Source of the DNA: Ceratothoa steindachneri
Taxonomy: Eukaryota > Arthropoda > Malacostraca > Isopoda > Cymothoidae
Assembly (NCBI GenBank): GCA_963969495.1
Contig: OZ018319.1
Coordinates: 201,164,736 to 201,228,735, forward strand
Length of the DNA stretch: 64,000 nucleotides
Direction of reading: 5' to 3'
The notes under the pieces are model-generated. The model was not told where the DNA came from and ran no database searches. It saw only the letters and a program-made list of their open reading frames with translations. Below are positions 60,480-64,000 of the stretch, piece by piece. Within the stretch, counting starts at the first letter, position 1, and every line of letters starts with the position of its first letter. A program made the translations under genes and the position numbers.

Positions 60480-61065
60480 AAACCCAACTTACTTCCGTGA
60501 TCTTCCTTTAAGGTTTCGTCAATTAAAATATCCCTTTAAATCCACCCGTTAATCCACTCTAGACCCAAACTTTCTAAGAGACGACGCCATCGCAGATTCA
60601 CCCGAAAATTTATCGACGACGTTTATCCTCCAACGGTAAAATTAAGGTTGACTTCCCAGGCGCCGTATGAATATGGTGGAGGAGAGTGATGGTCAGATAC
60701 TACATTATACTCTTATTATATAACTTCCACACGTTTTCTCTTCCTCCCCCATTTCACCACTTTTTCTTCATAAACTTCCGACAAATAGTTTCCCTACGAC
60801 CCGAAGGCAAGTGGATAATTATATTTAATAATTATAACATAATATGACGGGATGATAAAAGCCACAAGAGCCTATCAAAGGACATCCGAGTCGATCCACC
60901 ACAACATTCGTTCATAAACTACACCTAAAGGTTAGTGTCCATCACATCCCCTTAAAGTTATTACCATTCAAGGCTAGTTAAAAGCTCTACTATCCAACTA
61001 AAATATACAATAACATCAGTATTAAAAAATGTAGAATTCATACCCCAAGACAAGATAAAAACCCA
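60480..61065. other. Unassigned sequence
   Basis: No feature recognised. Confidence 0.35.
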
Positions 61066-61069
61066 ATAA

Positions 61070-61855
61070 CCTTCCCTCCCCAAATACTCATCCAACCTTC
61101 CCTTGAAAACATTTAAATTTCTACCCTATTAGTTCCTATGGTAAATCATTCAAAAAATCTACCACTTTATCAGTGAAAAATATTTCCTTACATCTAACCT
61201 ACACTCCCAGTTTGTTAATTTTTATTGGTTACCCATAATTCTATTACTACCCTCCAACTCGAAGAACTTTCCTAAATCCAACTTATCCATCCCGGAACAA
61301 ATTTTAAAAACCTCAATCAGGTCCCCTCTCACACACCTCTAAAATGAGAACATATTAAATATCCTTAGTCTATCTACATATTCAAGGTAACTCATGGAAT
61401 GTATCATCTTTGATGCTCTCATTTGCACTGACACCAGCAGGTTTATATCATGTCTAAAATGTGGTGACCATTTTTGTATACAATACTCAAGATGTGATCT
61501 AACTTTGCATTTTTTAAGGTCAAAAGTCATTTGCTACTTTTATGCCCAAGCGAATAACTTATTTAAGTCACTCTGCACTTTAAAGTTACCTGTAACTTCT
61601 TTTACAAAAGCTGCCAATTTAGTGTCATATGTAAAAAATAACACTTTGTTATTAACTGCTTGCCCAAAGCCATTTATATAGATTACAAATAATAATGGCC
61701 ACAGAACTTATCCCTGGGTTACCCTACTGCCAACAATCCTCCACTGAAACTGTACTACATTTAACACTACCCTCAGCTTCCTAACAGCCATTCGGTTATC
61801 CAATTAAATACTCTCTCGCAAATACCAAGCCTTTTTAATTTATTAGTCAGTCTGG
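61070..61855 (-). pseudogene. CR1-like LINE, minus strand, RT end and C-terminal part
   Basis: Read right to left: LKRLGICERVFNWITEWL, a broken motif B, PLLFVIYINGFGQAVNNKV, FFTYDTKLAAFVKEVTGN (motif C with YDTK in place of ADDTK), DLNKLF, MTFDLKKCKV, then directly RSHLEYCIQKWSPHFRHDIN, VQMRASKMIHSMSYLEYVDR and the last domain to 61070. A piece between KKCKV and RSHLEYC is deleted. It is the continuation of the LINE at 62878-64000. Confidence 0.75.
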
Positions 61856-62855
61856 AAACATGGAGAAGGCATTCGACAGGGTTGACAGACAAATGCTGGG
61901 GGAAGCAATATCAGATGGGTACTATTCCATACCACCAAAATTAGTGAGAGTTATTAAGAACATGCATTCACGGAGTACCAGCAAATTACGAGAACCAGGA
62001 ACAGAAAGCGTGAAACGGTTTGACATTGTAACAAGGGTTAAGCGGAGCGATGTTATCTTGCCGTTGCTTTTATGATATTTAGGTACAAATGTATGAGGAA
62101 CATAGGAGTAGGAGAACAACAGGAAGAAACACTAGCATGTGAGGACGACGCGGCAGTAATGGCAAATTCGATCACTGATTTACAAGAACTCATAAATGAC
62201 TGGCACGAAGGTGTGGCGCAGTATGGAATGAAAATTAACACCAATTAATGAAAAACTGAGCTAGTCGAACCAGTGAACAGTACGATATGCACATGGAAAC
62301 GGATAAACTAAATCAATTCGCGGAATACACATACCTCAGAGTAAAAGTGGATGCAAAGAACACACAAGAAAGAGAAATTGATAACCCTATTGCAAAATAC
62401 AGCAGCCATGTAAGCATGATGTGCCCTCTGTTAAAAGACAAGAATATCAACGTGGGAAGCAAACTAATAATCTATAACGGTATCTTGAAGCCAATAATTA
62501 TGTATGAAAGTGAATGCTGGACCCTTACCACCAGAACGGAGTCAAAAATACAGGCTGCTGAATTGCGTGTTCTAAGAACGATCAAGGGTGTCATGAGATG
62601 AGATAGAATAAGAAATACAACAATAAGAAAAGAAAAGATTGCAGTGGTATGGACACGTAATGAAAATGAACGAAGAAAGGCACCCCAAAAGAGCACTGCT
62701 ATGGATCCTCCAAGGAAAAGAACCGCCTGGAAGACCAAGACAAAGATTGATCGAAGGAGAACAAAAGGCACTGACACGGAGAGGAACATCCCTGAAGGAG
62801 GTGGAAAAAGAAAGAAAATTTGATGATCGCATGGAATAGAGACGGTTCCTTAAGA
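61856..62855 (+). pseudogene. RTE-like LINE fragment inserted in the minus-strand LINE
   Basis: Plus-strand RT and C-terminus: MEKAFDRVDRQMLGEAIS (motif A), PPKLVRVIKNMHSRSTSK, then in another frame ACEDDAAVMANSITDLQELI with CEDD in place of FADD and YGMKINTN. The frame at 62287-62601 has GSKLIIYNGILKPIIMYESE and CWTLTTRTESKIQAAELRVL; that at 62639-62839 has QWYGHVMKMNEERHPKRALL and RTGRPRQRL-like GRPRQRLIEG. This C-terminal layout is common to RTE-type LINEs of invertebrates. 5' truncated; several frame breaks. Confidence 0.75.
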
Positions 62856-62877
62856 GCCCTCGATTGACAGATAATTG

Positions 62878-64000
62878 CTATCTAACAGGCGGATGTGAGA
62901 GAGGTGAGAAAGCCACTCTTTCTATGTGGAACCTTGTCAAAGGCTTTACTAAAATATACGTAAATTGGTGTGGAAGATATAGATGAATCGGCCGCAGGTC
63001 CCCACCACCTCCTTTCCCTAATGGGACAGGAGAGGGGAGAAAACCCCCAGTTGACCTCTCCCGGTGCCCTCCTGCCCTCCTCCTCCAGGTCCCATCATGT
63101 TTAACGTGCCGGAGGGAGAAGGAACGGCGGGAAAAAGGAGAGAAGATAGGAGAAAGGGAGATGAAAGAGGGCAAAAAGGAAAGTATTGCTTCTGCATTCC
63201 CTCCTTCATCTAATCTTTTGTTAGATAATCCAAAATATTCTACTACGTTTGTTAAACATGATCCACCACTTCTAGACTCGTGCTGAGCATCGTTGATTAA
63301 CCTCTCTAGATTATAAGAAACACCCCTTTTAACTACTTTATCAAGAATTTTTTACTTCCCTTCTTTAGAACGATGACTAAATTCGCTATTTTTCAATCTA
63401 GTATATATTTTTTTCAGAGCACTTCCAAACCTTCTTTAAATGACCTTGAATGAATGTCATCCAGGCAAGATGCCTTACTAGTATTCAACTCAATTTTATA
63501 AGTCTTATAATGAGTTCACTATCTACATTAATGGTATTTAACGCCTTCTCCCCTGAAATAGAACTATCATTTCCTAAATTGTCTAGATAATTTTGTGTAA
63601 ATACTAAAGCAAAATGATCATTAATTACGTCATCTATTTCTTCATTAGATTCCTTCATGACCCCTTCATATTCAATAGGCCCTACATAATTCCTGTTATA
63701 TTTTCTATTGATTTCATAAAAACTTAAGAATTTTCTTGAATTCTTATTGTTGTTTAGAGTAGTTATTTTATAATATCTTTTGCAGTTCTTAATAATCTTA
63801 TTTAGCTCATTGCTATTCAACCTATAATAATTTAGATTTACAACAGTACTTTCCATCTATTGGGTTGAGGAATAAGTTTTTGCAGTTTCAGCAAATTTAT
63901 TCATTACCATTAACAATTTTAGAAAAACTTCATTTTTAATTGATAAAAATATGCAATTTAATCAATAATGTATTCTTCGTTGTTATTTACAACTTCTTCC
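62878..64000 (-). pseudogene. CR1-like LINE, minus strand, N-terminal RT part
   Basis: From the right edge leftward: LNKIIKNCKRYYKITTLNNN, FLSFYEINRKYNRNYVGPIE, EIDDVINDHFALVFTQNY (63485-63856), then broken finger blocks, SCLTNVVEYF-like at about 63225, and FSKAFDKVPHRK (motif A) at about 62905-62950. A GC-rich stretch at 62990-63190 is foreign in composition. The LINE is interrupted by the RTE-like insertion and continues at 61855. It runs off the window. Confidence 0.75.

Overview
The window looks like non-coding genomic DNA of an invertebrate, most likely an arthropod. It is AT-rich, full of (TA)n microsatellites, carries a degenerate array of AACCT units (complement of the arthropod telomere unit TTAGG), and is almost wholly made of eukaryotic transposable elements. 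I found no convincing host protein gene, rRNA or tRNA gene, and nothing bacterial. Species cannot be named from this sequence.

Layout. 0-7.4 kb: a Penelope-like 3' end motif, a broken Tc1-like transposase (minus strand) and several minisatellites. 7.4-15.8 kb: a complete but decayed Ty3/gypsy-type LTR retrotransposon with two LTRs, 4-bp target duplication, tRNA-Lys type primer site, gag with about five zinc-knuckle positions, protease, RT, RNase H, a second protease-like domain, integrase and an extra 3' reading frame. 16-18.2 kb: fragments of an RTE-like LINE (minus), a Tc1-like transposase and another Penelope-like motif. 19.1-22.5 kb: a recurrent protein family of unknown function, split by a 1.8-kb LTR-like insertion with TG...CA ends and a 5-bp duplication. 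22.5-29.4 kb: mostly unassigned, with an almost 800-bp imperfect palindrome (26.5-27.3 kb) and a dead Tc1/mariner-type transposase.

29.7-34.0 kb: a CR1-like LINE in which a 106-bp stretch of the RT coding region has been amplified into 26 tandem copies. 34.1-35.5 kb: a Tigger/pogo DNA transposon with TA duplication. 36.4-42.3 kb: a lone LTR of the same family as the 7.4-kb element, opened by a nearly intact CR1 LINE on the minus strand (ORF1 with zinc-binding, coiled-coil and SGNH-esterase parts; ORF2 with endonuclease and RT, two in-frame stops). 42.7-44.3 kb: an internally deleted CR1-like LINE.

44.9-49.7 kb: a (TA)n-rich nest holding a foldback element, a Tc1 pseudogene, two Penelope-like C-terminal fragments, a 1.56-kb Tc1-like transposon with about 80-bp inverted repeats and a tRNA-like (SINE-like) segment. 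51-53.3 kb: another LINE. 54.1-54.7 kb: telomere-like repeats. 54.8-56.1 kb: a young mariner element inside (TA)n. 56.2-60.5 kb: foldback elements and a diverged minisatellite. 61-64 kb: a minus-strand CR1-like LINE opened by an RTE-like LINE.

The elements do not work as a shared pathway; what unites them is nesting and a preference for TA-rich targets. The most unusual observations are the second retropepsin-like domain in the gypsy element, the coding-sequence-derived satellite in the LINE, the repeated hairpin-plus-GAAA motif of the Penelope-type and foldback elements, and the split DDE-like gene family.
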